Part shown: piece after piece, positions 17,026 through 28,335 of the stretch
How positions within the stretch are numbered: the first letter of the stretch is position 1
Layout of the letters: each line of letters opens with the position of its first letter
Assembly: GCF_002925845.1 (NCBI RefSeq)
Contig: NZ_PDNI01000036.1
Span: 124,001 to 188,000, forward strand
Reading direction: 5' to 3'
Origin: Roseovarius nitratireducens
GTDB taxonomy: Bacteria; Pseudomonadota; Alphaproteobacteria; Rhodobacterales; Rhodobacteraceae
DNA length: 64,000 nucleotides
Notes under the pieces: model-generated
The model's database searches: none
What the model saw: the letters and a program-made list of their open reading frames with translations, nothing else
What the model was told of the DNA's origin: nothing
Made by a program: the position numbers and the translations under genes

Positions 17026-18603
17026 TCAATCCGCGAAAAGATGGTCAAAGTCGGCGATCTCCTGCGCCTTTTCGGCAGGAATATCAAGGAATCGCGCCAG
17101 CATATCGGCAGAGCGGTCGCGATCGTCGCTTTCCCGCATGATGAGGTGATTGGCGAAACCGGCATCGCGGATGCGGTCTCTCTCGTGGACGATATCGCCC
17201 CGTATCGTCGGCAGCAGCCGCTCCAGCGTATCGCCTTGGGTCTGCTCCCCCGCGAGCCCGACGCGCCTGGCATGGCCGATCAGGTAGGCGTCGGAGAAAT
17301 CGCACTGTATCTCAAGCAGCCGCGTCTTGGCCCGATCGCTGCAAAAATCCGTCAACAGATCCATGTTGGCAGGGTCCATGCAGACGACAAGCCGGTCGGT
17401 CTCGTAATAGTCAAACAGCATCCGCATCAGCGCGCGGCGATGGCGGGTGCGCTTGACGAGGCTGGCCTGGATGCCGCCGAGGTTGGGCAGGGCGGTGCCC
17501 TCCTCGTTAAAGAGATACTCGATCACCGGCAGGTCGGTCATCTGGCGGATGCGTCTTACCAGCCGCTTGGCCACATGCCATTTCTTGCACAGCACGATCA
17601 TCAGCTCGCGGTCGCGCCCGATGGTGCTCTCGACCTCCCAGAACCGCGGGGAAAACCGCCGCCCCTCGCGCCCGCGCGCGGTGAGGAACTTGTAGAGATT
17701 GCGGCCCTCGTCCGAAATCTTGAAGCTGGCCGTTTCGTTGCTGTAGAGCGTGCCAAGCCGCCGCTTGAGCACCACCGCCTCGGGGCTGATCTTGCGGGCA
17801 AAGAGATAATCCTGCCCCAACAGCATGTCGTAATGGTCGTTGTAGAACGTGACCGGCATCCCGTAATCGGTGAACATCAGGAAGGTGAGGGTGCGCGTCT
17901 CGATCTCGGTCTCGGGCACCAGATGGCGCACCAGCGTCTGAAAGAACGTCTCGTCGGGGATCCATGTGGTGCGGAAAAACCGTATCACGTCGCGCCGCTT
18001 GCGGACGAAATCGAGGATCCATTCCACCGTGCGGCGGCGCAGGCACCACCACTGGCTGCCGATCTGCACGTCGATGTCATGCGGAATCGCGCGCGTCAGG
18101 CGTAGCCGTTTCTGCAACTCGAAAGAGGTGTAGAAACGCCATTTCTGCGTGCGCTCGTTAAAGAAATGGCGGTAGACGAGCCGCTCTTCCTTCATCCCGG
18201 TCTTGATCCAGTCGCTTTCGAAATAGTCAAAGCTCTCGATGTAATCGACGTCCCGGGCATCGAGAAACTCATGCGCATAGCGCGCCGACTTGATCGGCGC
18301 GCAATCCCCCGAGAGCATGTAGAAATGTGTCGCGCGCGGGAATGTCTCGACCGCCGCCTCGACGGCATGGAGCGTGGCCTGCACCAGCGACCACTCGCCC
18401 CAGCCGCATTTGATCCGGCGGCGGGCAAAGACCACGTTGGGATTGTCGGCCAGCCCATCGCGGATCTGCGCGAACGCCTCCGGTTTGGCGCGCGCATCGA
18501 AATGGATCGCGATGTAATCGCCTGCCGCCGTCAGCATCCGTGCCTGCCGCACGATGGCCTCGGGGTCCTTGTGACAGAGCAGGATGAAGGCGATTCTTGC
18601 CAT
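17026..18603 (-). CDS. GT14-like (core-2/I-branching) glycosyltransferase with C-terminal DUF5927/5928-type domain
   Basis: A 525-aa protein. The N-terminal half (about residues 1-270) matches the 'Branch' glycosyltransferase family of beta-1,6-GlcNAc transferases and xylosyltransferases: 'IAFILLCHKDPEAIVRQ', 'FYMLSGDCAPIKSA', 'SQWWCLRRRTVEWIL' and 'WIPDETFFQTLV'. The C-terminal half is an alphaproteobacterial domain of unknown function with Rossmann-like stretches ('LMIVLCKKWHVAKRLVRRI'). There is no signal peptide, so it acts in the cytosol or at the inner membrane face. It diverges from a sulfotransferase gene 140 nt away, suggesting joint work on a surface glycan. The acceptor is unknown. 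Confidence 0.8.
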   Translation of the reverse strand: MARIAFILLCHKDPEAIVRQARMLTAAGDYIAIHFDARAKPEAFAQIRDGLADNPNVVFARRRIKCGWGEWSLVQATLHAVEAAVETFPRATHFYMLSGDCAPIKSARYAHEFLDARDVDYIESFDYFESDWIKTGMKEERLVYRHFFNERTQKWRFYTSFELQKRLRLTRAIPHDIDVQIGSQWWCLRRRTVEWILDFVRKRRDVIRFFRTTWIPDETFFQTLVRHLVPETEIETRTLTFLMFTDYGMPVTFYNDHYDMLLGQDYLFARKISPEAVVLKRRLGTLYSNETASFKISDEGRNLYKFLTARGREGRRFSPRFWEVESTIGRDRELMIVLCKKWHVAKRLVRRIRQMTDLPVIEYLFNEEGTALPNLGGIQASLVKRTRHRRALMRMLFDYYETDRLVVCMDPANMDLLTDFCSDRAKTRLLEIQCDFSDAYLIGHARRVGLAGEQTQGDTLERLLPTIRGDIVHERDRIRDAGFANHLIMRESDDRDRSADMLARFLDIPAEKAQEIADFDHLFAD

Positions 18604-18634
18604 TAAGGAAACGATTTCCTGCGTTTTTCGGGCG

Positions 18635-18707
18635 TTGTCTAAAGCAATAGCGGTGAACGCCCCGCCAATAAACAGGCTTTCGTTGTTTTTTTGAAGAGGT
18701 TAGACAA
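18635..18707. promoter_or_regulatory. Divergent control region with TTGTCTAA / TTAGACAA dyad
   Basis: The 140-nt divergent gap between the GT14-like and sulfotransferase genes has TTGTCTAA at 18635-18642 and its exact complement TTAGACAA at 18700-18707. They are symmetrically placed and face each other, and AT-rich runs lie between them. The same TTGTCTAA occurs upstream of dnaA, around 20253. They may be regulator sites or -35-type elements; no clear -10 sequence follows at normal spacing. Confidence 0.35.
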
Positions 18708-18743
18708 TCCTGACGCGGGGGCAGGACGAGAGGCACGGCGATC

Positions 18744-19562
18744 ATGGGGTTTCCCGGAACATGGATGACCGAGAGCGAGAGCGTGGTTTACCGCGTTGTC
18801 CCGAAATGCGCCTGCTCGACCATCGGCCAGATCATGTATTACTCCGACCACGGCGCGTTCTTCGACGGTGACATCCACGATGCCATGTCGGGGATGCACA
18901 AATGGGCCATCGAGGACAGCCAGAAGCTCATCTCGGCCAACGTGCGCAGTCACCGCTCCTATGCCTTCACCTGCGTGCGCAATCCCTATACCCGCATCCT
19001 GTCCTCGTTCTTCGACAAGATCTGCGGCATCCAGCGCAACGGGCGGCGCTATCGCGGCAAGCTGGTGCCGACGATCATCCAGAAATACGGAATCGAGGTG
19101 GGCGGCGAGGACGGCAAGCAGGAATTCGACCAGATACGCAGCTTTCGCCGGTTCCTGCTGTTCGCCCGCGACACCATCCGCTGGAAGCGCCCGATGGAGC
19201 CCGATATCCACTGGTCGGCCATGTCGGGCCATGTCTCGACCTTCATCGTCAACGGCGGGCGCTACGACAAGATATTCTGGACCGAGAAATTCAACGAGGG
19301 GATGGGAGAGGTGCTGACCGCGATCGACACGCCGCACGAGGTCGATCTCAAGACGATTCCCCGCTTCAACGAATCCGAGGGCCACGGCCCGAAACGCGCC
19401 CATCCGGTCGAGGATTACTTCGACGATCTGTCGATGCATCTGGTCTACGAGATCTACAAGCGCGACTTCGAGGTGTTCAAATACGATTTCGAGAACCCGG
19501 CAAACAAGATGCCGGTGGGCGAGATCGACCTCGACGAGGTCCATGCCAAGCTGGGCGAATAG
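18744..19562 (+). CDS. Sulfotransferase, carbohydrate (Sulfotransfer_2) type
   Basis: A 272-aa PAPS-dependent sulfotransferase. The 5'-phosphosulfate loop reads 'YRVVPKCACSTIGQIM' (the eukaryote-like 'PKVACTS' pattern of the CHST/HNK-1 family), and the 3'-phosphate site is 'FTCVRNPYTRILSSF'. These are the two signature motifs of glycan sulfotransferases, so a carbohydrate acceptor is likely. ATG 18744 follows GAGAGGCACGGCGATC. It is transcribed away from the GT14-like gene, and together they suggest synthesis of a sulfated polysaccharide or lipid-linked glycan. Confidence 0.82.
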   Translation: MGFPGTWMTESESVVYRVVPKCACSTIGQIMYYSDHGAFFDGDIHDAMSGMHKWAIEDSQKLISANVRSHRSYAFTCVRNPYTRILSSFFDKICGIQRNGRRYRGKLVPTIIQKYGIEVGGEDGKQEFDQIRSFRRFLLFARDTIRWKRPMEPDIHWSAMSGHVSTFIVNGGRYDKIFWTEKFNEGMGEVLTAIDTPHEVDLKTIPRFNESEGHGPKRAHPVEDYFDDLSMHLVYEIYKRDFEVFKYDFENPANKMPVGEIDLDEVHAKLGE

Positions 19563-19582
19563 CGGCCCGCGATGCGGCGGGG

Positions 19583-19610
19583 TTGCATTTCCCCGCGACT
19601 CGGGTATACG
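19583..19610 (+). promoter_or_regulatory. Candidate rpsT promoter
   Basis: TTGCAT (19583-19588) and TATACG (19605-19610) are separated by 16 nt and sit about 125 nt upstream of the rpsT start, just after the sulfotransferase stop. The spacing and the TA...  bases fit a housekeeping sigma factor. No alternative of equal quality was found in the 171-nt gap. Confidence 0.4.
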
Positions 19611-19733
19611 CCGCGCCAGACATGCGCGTGATGCCCGCTATCCAGGCAAGAGCCGAGGCCCCCGATTTGGCGGGGCAGGACCGGGTATCTGTGCAACCAG
19701 ACATTGATAGACCCGGGAAAGGTTCAGACACCC

Positions 19734-19997
19734 ATGGCCAATACGATCCAGTCCAAGAAGCGCGCGCGCCAGAACGAAAAGCGCTACGCCGTCAACAAGG
19801 CGCGTCGCTCGCGTATCCGCACCTACCTGCGCAAGCTCGAAGAGGCGATCGCCTCCGGTGACAAGGATGCCGCCACCGCCGCGCTGCGCGCCGCACAGCC
19901 CGAGCTGATGCGCGGTGTGACCAAGGGCGTCTTTCACAAGAACACCGCCGCGCGCAAGATGTCGCGGCTCTCGGCACGGGTGAAGGCGCTGGGCTGA
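19734..19997 (+). CDS. rpsT: 30S ribosomal protein S20
   Basis: An 87-aa basic, helical protein that binds 16S rRNA in the small subunit. It begins [20 protein letters not shown], the canonical S20 N-terminus, which fixes the start at ATG 19734; an in-frame start 30 nt upstream lacks family support. Length and the '[22 protein letters not shown]' C-terminus are normal. It lies immediately before dnaA, a common alphaproteobacterial order, and is followed by a terminator. Confidence 0.98.
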   Translation: MANTIQSKKRARQNEKRYAVNKARRSRIRTYLRKLEEAIASGDKDAATAALRAAQPELMRGVTKGVFHKNTAARKMSRLSARVKALG

Positions 19998-20020
19998 GCG
20001 CATCCAATGACGCGAAATCG

Positions 20021-20058
20021 AACGGGCATCGCCATGGGGCGGTGCCCGTTTGCGTTTG
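20021..20058 (+). terminator. rpsT intrinsic terminator
   Basis: A 13-bp stem (20021-20033 with 20038-20050, one G-U pair) closes a 4-nt loop and is followed by TGCGTTTG. It lies 24 nt after the rpsT stop and separates rpsT from dnaA transcription. Confidence 0.75.
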
Positions 20059-20467
20059 TGCCTCCGTGCGACAGCCAGAGATTCTTTTCCGCCCCCGGTC
20101 CTGTCAAGCGCAATGATGAGTTGTCTGGACGCGTGCCACGTTGGTAACGTCATAAGTGCGATTCACGCTTGGGGGGACAGGCCATTGCTAGCTTGGGGCA
20201 GATATCTTGCCCCGGCTCGCCAGAGGAGAGCTTTTTTGCTTTCCGGTCTTGTCTAAAAGCATTTTGACGGAGAGATCCCGGTGGCTTTGGGACGGGTCGC
20301 GGTCAGGGATTTTTCCATCAACATGCAGTGTGCAGAGGCGTCTGTGTCAGGTGCCGGCTCGTGGCCGGTGTCGACTCTATCCTTTGTCCTCCGTCGCGGG
20401 TTGCAATTTTTGACCTGTTATCGGGCCCCTGTCCGATGGCGCAGAAAAGAGCAGCGGAACGGGACAT
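20059..20467 (+). promoter_or_regulatory. dnaA upstream region
   Basis: About 410 nt without a convincing gene. A GGGGCA...TGCCCC dyad around a GATATC centre lies near 20194-20212, with a T6 run about 20 nt further on. TTGTCTAA occurs near 20253. No DnaA box close to TTATNCACA was found on either strand, so there is no sign that replication starts here. dnaA is expected to be controlled from this stretch, but no promoter could be assigned with confidence. Confidence 0.4.
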
Positions 20468-21814
20468 ATGACACAAGAACAGTGGGGTGAGCTGAAACAG
20501 CAGATCCGGCAGGCAGTCGGGCAGAACAAGTTTCGCAACTGGATAGAGCCGCTCGAATTCGCGGAGGTGTCCGACGGTGTGGCCATGCTCTCGGTGCCGA
20601 CCCGGTTCATCGGGAATTACGTGGTCCAGCATTTCGGCGATTTGATTCTTTACAAGCTGTCACAGATCGATTCCGGCGTGCGCAAGCTCGATTTCCGTGT
20701 CGCGGTCAATGGTTCCGATGCGCCGCAAGCGTCGAAACCGACCCCCGCGCGCGCCGCGCGGAGCGACAACCCGCTGCATTCCGCCCCGCTCGACGACCGT
20801 TTTCGCTTCGACAGCTTCGTCGTCGGCAAGCCCAACCAGCTTGCCCATGCCGCCGCGCGCCGCGTCGCCGAAGGCGGAGAGACCACCTTCAACCCGCTGT
20901 TTCTCTATGGTGGCGTCGGGCTGGGCAAGACGCACCTGATGCACGCCATCGCCTGGGACCTGGTCGAGAAACAACCCGACATGACCGTGCTCTACCTCTC
21001 GGCAGAACAGTTCATGTATCGCTTCGTGCAGGCGCTGCGCGACCGCAAGATCATGGACTTCAAGCAGATGTTCCGCTCGGTCGACGTGCTGATGGTCGAT
21101 GACGTGCAGTTCATCGCCGGCAAGGACAGCACGCAGGAGGAATTCTTTCATACCTTCAACGCACTGGTCGATCAGAACAAGCAGATCGTCATCTCCGCCG
21201 ATTGCGCCCCCGGAGAGATCGCGCGGCTCGAGGACCGGATCAAGTCGCGGCTGCAATGCGGCCTCGTCGTCGACCTGCACCCCACCGATTACGAATTGCG
21301 CCTCGGCGTGTTGCAGAACCGTGCCGAGCGTTACCGCGAGGCTCAGCCCGATCTCACGATCGAGGACGGCGTGCTCGAATTCCTCGCGCATCGCATCAAC
21401 ACCAATGTGCGGGTTCTCGAAGGCGCGCTGACCCGGCTCTTCGCCTTTGCCTCGCTGGTGGGCAAGCCGATCTCGCAGGAACTGACGCAGGATTGCCTCT
21501 CGGACATGCTGCGCAGCTACGAGCGCAAGCTCTCGGTCGAAGAGATCAAGCGCAAGGTGGCCGATCACTACAACATCCGCCTGTCCGATCTCGTCGGCCC
21601 CCGGCGCACCCGCTGTTATGCCAGGCCGCGGCAGATGGCGATGTACCTGTGCAAGCAACTCACAAGCCGCTCCCTGCCCGAGATCGGGCGCAGCTTTGGC
21701 GGGCGCGACCACACCACCGTGATGCACGGGGTAAAGAAGATCGACGAGCTGCGCCAGAAGGATGCCCAGATCGCCGATGACCTCGAATTGCTGCGCCGCT
21801 CGCTCGAGGCCTGA
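20468..21814 (+). CDS. dnaA: Chromosomal replication initiator protein DnaA
   Basis: AAA+ initiator that binds oriC and opens the duplex (448 aa). Domain I is about residues 1-75, followed by a short linker. The ATPase contains Walker A GGVGLGKTHL (about 149-158), Walker B 'VLMVDDVQFIAGK' and sensor 1 'IVISADCAPGEI'. The C-terminal DNA-binding domain has the signature 'GRSFGGRDHTTVMHGVKKI'. Length is normal for alphaproteobacteria. It is followed by dnaN after 134 nt; a possible weak dnaN promoter (TTGAGC, 16 nt, TACCGT) ends at 21906. Confidence 0.98.
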   Translation: MTQEQWGELKQQIRQAVGQNKFRNWIEPLEFAEVSDGVAMLSVPTRFIGNYVVQHFGDLILYKLSQIDSGVRKLDFRVAVNGSDAPQASKPTPARAARSDNPLHSAPLDDRFRFDSFVVGKPNQLAHAAARRVAEGGETTFNPLFLYGGVGLGKTHLMHAIAWDLVEKQPDMTVLYLSAEQFMYRFVQALRDRKIMDFKQMFRSVDVLMVDDVQFIAGKDSTQEEFFHTFNALVDQNKQIVISADCAPGEIARLEDRIKSRLQCGLVVDLHPTDYELRLGVLQNRAERYREAQPDLTIEDGVLEFLAHRINTNVRVLEGALTRLFAFASLVGKPISQELTQDCLSDMLRSYERKLSVEEIKRKVADHYNIRLSDLVGPRRTRCYARPRQMAMYLCKQLTSRSLPEIGRSFGGRDHTTVMHGVKKIDELRQKDAQIADDLELLRRSLEA

Positions 21815-21948
21815 GGCGGCAGACCGGCCCCCGGCCCTTGACGCAGTGGCAAATCCGGCTGACAACGTCACAAAACGCTTGAGCCGGATGGGGATTTCGG
21901 TACCGTGCCCCTCCCGGCGCGAGAGCGGTATCTGACAGGAGCGAGGGC

Positions 21949-23067
21949 ATGAAATTCAGCATCGAACGGGGCACGCTGCTCAAGGCGGTCGCGCAAGCGC
22001 AATCGGTGGTAGAGCGCCGCAACACGATCCCGATCCTCGCCAACGTCCTGATCGAGGCCGAGGGCGAGCGTGTGCAATTCCGCGCCACCGACCTCGACAT
22101 AGAGATCGTGGATATGGCAACGGCGCAGGTCGAACGCGCGGGGGCCACCACGGTTTCGGCGGTGATGCTGCACGAGATCGTGCGCAAGCTGCCCGACGGT
22201 GCGCTTGTCACGCTGTCCGAGGATGCCGCCTCGGGGCGGCTCGCGGTGCAGGCGGGCCGGTCGAATTTCAACCTCGCCACCCTGCCGAAAGAGGACTTCC
22301 CGGTGATGGCCTCGGCGGAATACGCGAGCAACTTCTCGGCCCCCGCCGCGACGCTCCGGCGGCTGTTCGACAAGTCGAAATTCGCCATCTCCACCGAGGA
22401 GACCCGCTATTACCTCAACGGCGTCTACCTGCATGTCTCCGAGGCCGATGGCGGCAAGGTTCTGCGCTGCGTGGCCACCGACGGCCACCGCCTCGCCCGG
22501 ATCGACGCCGACCTGCCCGAGGGCGCGGCGGACATGCCCGGCGTCATCGTCCCGCGCAAGACGGTGGGAGAGTTGCGCAAGCTTCTCGAGGATGACGACA
22601 TGAAGATCGCGGTTTCGGTCTCCGAAACCAAGGTGCGCTTCGCCACCCCCGACATCACCCTGACATCGAAGGTGATCGACGGCACCTTCCCCGACTATAC
22701 CCGCGTCATCCCGCAGGGAAACACCCGCCGCCTCGAAGTGGACGCCGCCGAGTTCGCGCAGGCGGTGGACCGCGTGGCAACGGTCAGCTCCGAACGCTCG
22801 CGCGCGGTCAAGCTGTCGCTCGACGAGGACCGTCTCGTGCTCTCGGTCAACGCCCCCGACAGCGGCGCCGCCGAGGAAGAGCTGGCCGTGGCCTATGGCG
22901 ACGAACGGCTGGAAATCGGGTTCAACGCGAAATACCTGCTGGAAATCGCCAGCCAGGTGGACCGCGAGAACGCGGTGTTCCTGTTCAACTCCTCCGGCGA
23001 TCCCACGCTGATGCGCGAGGGAAACGATACGACGGCGGTTTACGTGGTCATGCCGATGCGGGTGTGA
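21949..23067 (+). CDS. dnaN: DNA polymerase III subunit beta (sliding clamp)
   Basis: A 372-aa ring-forming processivity factor. It starts MKFSIERGTLLKAVAQAQSVVERRNTIPIL behind AGGAGCGAGGGC. It contains the three repeated clamp domains, ends '...VYVVMPMRV', the conserved clamp C-terminus, and includes 'ATDGHRLA' in the middle domain. Instead of recF, a low-GC PemK/MazF-like gene follows 9 nt after the stop. Confidence 0.98.
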   Translation: MKFSIERGTLLKAVAQAQSVVERRNTIPILANVLIEAEGERVQFRATDLDIEIVDMATAQVERAGATTVSAVMLHEIVRKLPDGALVTLSEDAASGRLAVQAGRSNFNLATLPKEDFPVMASAEYASNFSAPAATLRRLFDKSKFAISTEETRYYLNGVYLHVSEADGGKVLRCVATDGHRLARIDADLPEGAADMPGVIVPRKTVGELRKLLEDDDMKIAVSVSETKVRFATPDITLTSKVIDGTFPDYTRVIPQGNTRRLEVDAAEFAQAVDRVATVSSERSRAVKLSLDEDRLVLSVNAPDSGAAEEELAVAYGDERLEIGFNAKYLLEIASQVDRENAVFLFNSSGDPTLMREGNDTTAVYVVMPMRV

Positions 23068-23076
23068 GGGCGGAGC

Positions 23077-23502
23077 TTGGCGCTCAAGTTTCACCCGAAA
23101 CAGGGGACCATTTTGCGCGTCCGGTTCGACGGTGCCTTCAAGGAACCTGAAATGGTGAAGCCACGTTTATGTGTGGTAATCTCGAAGCCCATCCAGGCAC
23201 GCTTCGGTCTTTGTACGGTTGTACCCCTGAGCACGACGCCACCAAACAAGCCGATGCCCTATCATTGTGAGATCGACATTCCATTTCGCTTGCCTGACCG
23301 ATGGGGGCAACGAACACGGTGGCTCAAAGGCGATATGGTTTATTCTGCGGGCTTCCACAGAATGGACCTGCTCTTGCTCGGCAAAGACCGAAACGCTAAA
23401 CGGATTTACCAGACCCAGACACTTGCGGCCGCCGATATGGCGCGCGTTCAGGCCTGCGTTCTACATGGCCTGAGCCTCTCATCGTTGACAAGACATCTCT
23501 GA
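23077..23502 (+). CDS. PemK/MazF-like protein inserted between dnaN and recF
   Basis: A 141-aa protein resembling PemK/MazF toxins, which are SH3-like barrel endoribonucleases. It shows 'LKFHPKQGTILRVRFDG', 'VKPRLCVVISKP', 'CTVVPLSTTPP' and 'WLKGDMVYSAGF'. The only upstream start in frame is TTG 23077, with GGAG almost touching it, 9 nt after the dnaN stop in the same frame; translation may depend on dnaN. The GC content is visibly lower than its neighbours, consistent with transfer. No antitoxin-like ORF lies on either side, so it is an orphan, or its function has changed. The family call is moderate. Confidence 0.6.
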   Translation: MALKFHPKQGTILRVRFDGAFKEPEMVKPRLCVVISKPIQARFGLCTVVPLSTTPPNKPMPYHCEIDIPFRLPDRWGQRTRWLKGDMVYSAGFHRMDLLLLGKDRNAKRIYQTQTLAAADMARVQACVLHGLSLSSLTRHL

Positions 23503-23562
23503 GCGCACATATGTTTCATGTGGCGGCTCTGGAAACATCCGCATTAAGACCCCACCCGGGGC

Positions 23563-23600
23563 CATCAGATCCTCCGGCGAAATCAAGCCGTGATCTGATG
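23563..23600. promoter_or_regulatory. Perfect 9-bp dyad upstream of the recF terminator hairpin
   Basis: CATCAGATC (23563-23571) and GATCTGATG (23592-23600) are exact inverted copies 20 nt apart in the gap after the PemK-like gene. A smaller dyad, ATGTTTC/GAAACAT, lies just before it (23511-23517 and 23532-23538). They could fold as RNA hairpins or be operator half sites. Their position suggests a relation to the inserted gene. Confidence 0.4.
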
Positions 23601-23603
23601 CTG

Positions 23604-23633
23604 AAAAGCCCCGCACCATGCGGGGCTTTTTTT
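23604..23633 (+). terminator. Strong intrinsic terminator before recF
   Basis: An 8-bp GC stem (GCCCCGCA at 23608-23615 with TGCGGGGC at 23619-23626) flanked by A4 and followed by T7: a textbook rho-independent terminator. It ends the dnaN/PemK-like transcript 40 nt before the recF start, so recF must have its own promoter or rely on read-through. Confidence 0.9.
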
Positions 23634-23673
23634 GCTTCTGGCAGGGTTTCTTGACTCGGGATATGGAAGAGAC

Positions 23674-24783
23674 ATGTCCCTCTACCTGTCGGAATTGACC
23701 CTCTCGCATTTCCGCTCGCACAAGTCGGCGCGGCTCATGCTTGATGCGCGGCCGGTGGCGATCCACGGCCCCAACGGCGCGGGCAAGACCAACCTGATCG
23801 AGGCGGTCTCGCTGCTGTCGCCCGGGCGGGGCCTGCGGCGCGCGGCGGCGCAGGACATGGCGCGCCGGCCTGAAGCCCTCGGCTGGAAGATTACCGCCAT
23901 CCTGCAGTCCCTGCACCAGGTGCACGAGGTCGAGATCGTCTCCGAGGACGGCACCGCGCGGCAGGTCCGTATCGACGGCAAGCCCGCCGCGCAGCTTGCG
24001 CTGGGCCGCATCGCCCGCGTGCTCTGGCTCATTCCGGCGATGGACCGGCTCTGGATCGAGGGGGCCGAAGGGCGCAGGCGTTTCCTCGACCGGATGACCA
24101 TGAGCTTCGTGCCCGGCCATGCCGACGCGGTTCTGGCCTATGAAAAGGCCATGCGCGAGCGCAACCGCCTGCTCAAGGACCAGGTGCGCGACGCGCACTG
24201 GTATCTCGCCCTCGAACGGCAGATGGCCGCGGCGGGGGCAGAGATGCACGCCAACCGGCAGCAGGCGCTGGCGCTCATCGCCGGCGCGCAGATGCAGGCC
24301 GAAACCGCCTTTCCCACCGCCGAACTGGGCCTGACCCAGACCGAGGGCGAGATGCCCGAGGGCGCCGATGACCTGCGCGAGGCGCTGGCCGAAAGCCGGT
24401 TTCGCGACCTCGTCGCCGGGCGCACGCTGGTCGGCCCGCACCGCGCCGATCTCTACGGCGTCTATGCCGCCAAGGGCGTGCCCGCCGCCGAGTGCTCCAC
24501 CGGCGAGCAAAAGGCGCTTCTGGTGTCGCTGATCCTCGCCAATGCCCGCGCGCTGGCGCGCGATTTCGGGGCGCCGCCGATCCTGCTTCTGGACGAGGTG
24601 GCCGCCCATCTTGACGCGGGTCGCCGCGCCGCGCTTTATGACGAGGTTTGCGGCCTCGGTGCGCAGGCGTGGATGACCGGCACCGGGCCGGAGCTATTTG
24701 CCGAACTGGGCGACCGGGCACAGCACATCCACGTCACCGACACCGACGGCACCAGCCACATCTCGGAGGATGCCACATCATGA
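23674..24783 (+). CDS. recF: DNA replication and repair protein RecF
   Basis: A 369-aa SMC-like ATPase that loads RecA at gaps with RecO and RecR. Walker A is GPNGAGKTNL (about residues 31-40), the signature region is 'CSTGEQKALLVSLILA' and Walker B is 'ILLLDEVAAHLD'. ATG 23674 has GGAAGA 3 nt upstream and begins MSLYLSELTLSHFRSHK, the normal RecF N-terminus. Its stop overlaps the ATG of the VOC gene. Confidence 0.96.
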   Translation: MSLYLSELTLSHFRSHKSARLMLDARPVAIHGPNGAGKTNLIEAVSLLSPGRGLRRAAAQDMARRPEALGWKITAILQSLHQVHEVEIVSEDGTARQVRIDGKPAAQLALGRIARVLWLIPAMDRLWIEGAEGRRRFLDRMTMSFVPGHADAVLAYEKAMRERNRLLKDQVRDAHWYLALERQMAAAGAEMHANRQQALALIAGAQMQAETAFPTAELGLTQTEGEMPEGADDLREALAESRFRDLVAGRTLVGPHRADLYGVYAAKGVPAAECSTGEQKALLVSLILANARALARDFGAPPILLLDEVAAHLDAGRRAALYDEVCGLGAQAWMTGTGPELFAELGDRAQHIHVTDTDGTSHISEDATS

Positions 24784-25207
24784 CCCCGCAGCGCGTGACC
24801 CTCATCACCCTTGGCGTGGCCGATCTCGACCGCGCGCGCGCATTCTACGCCGCCCTCGGCTGGACACCGGCGGCGGCGCAGGACGAGGTCGTTTTCTACC
24901 AGATGAACGGGCTGGTTCTCGGACTGTTTGGCAAATCCGACCTGGCCGCCGATCAGGGGCGACCGGGTGCCGCGCTTGGCACCGGTGCGATGACGCTGGC
25001 GCAGAATTTCCCCACAGAGGCCGAGGTGGACGCCGCCTATGACCGGGCCATCGCCGCCGGGGCCACGGCACTCAAGCGCCCCGAAAAGGTGTTCTGGGGC
25101 GGCTATTCCGGCTATTTCGCAGATCCCGATGGCCATGTCTGGGAACTGGCGATGAATCCCTTCTGGCCGCTCGCCCCCGATGGCAGCCTCACCCTGCCCG
25201 ATGCTCC

Positions 25208-25211
<4 letters not shown>
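24780..25211 (+). CDS. VOC family (glyoxalase/dioxygenase-fold) protein
   Basis: A 143-aa single vicinal-oxygen-chelate domain: 'VTLITLGVADLDRARAFYAALGW' at the N-terminus and 'GYFADPDGHVWELAMNP' at the C-terminus, where the Glu is a potential metal ligand. The His usually found near the N-terminus is absent ('LITLGV'), so metal binding may be incomplete. The ATG overlaps the recF stop and the lysE-like ATG overlaps its own stop, so the three are coupled. The substrate is unknown. Confidence 0.85.

Positions 25212-28335
<3,124 letters not shown>

Noticed and set aside
19998-20467. Chromosomal origin of replication upstream of dnaA
   Set aside because: No DnaA box or close variant was found on either strand and there is no AT-rich unwinding stretch of note. 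Alphaproteobacterial origins often lie away from dnaA.
23068-23673. Antitoxin gene partnering the PemK/MazF-like gene
   Set aside because: No short ORF with a ribosome site and a DNA-binding or acidic antitoxin-like sequence was seen on either side.
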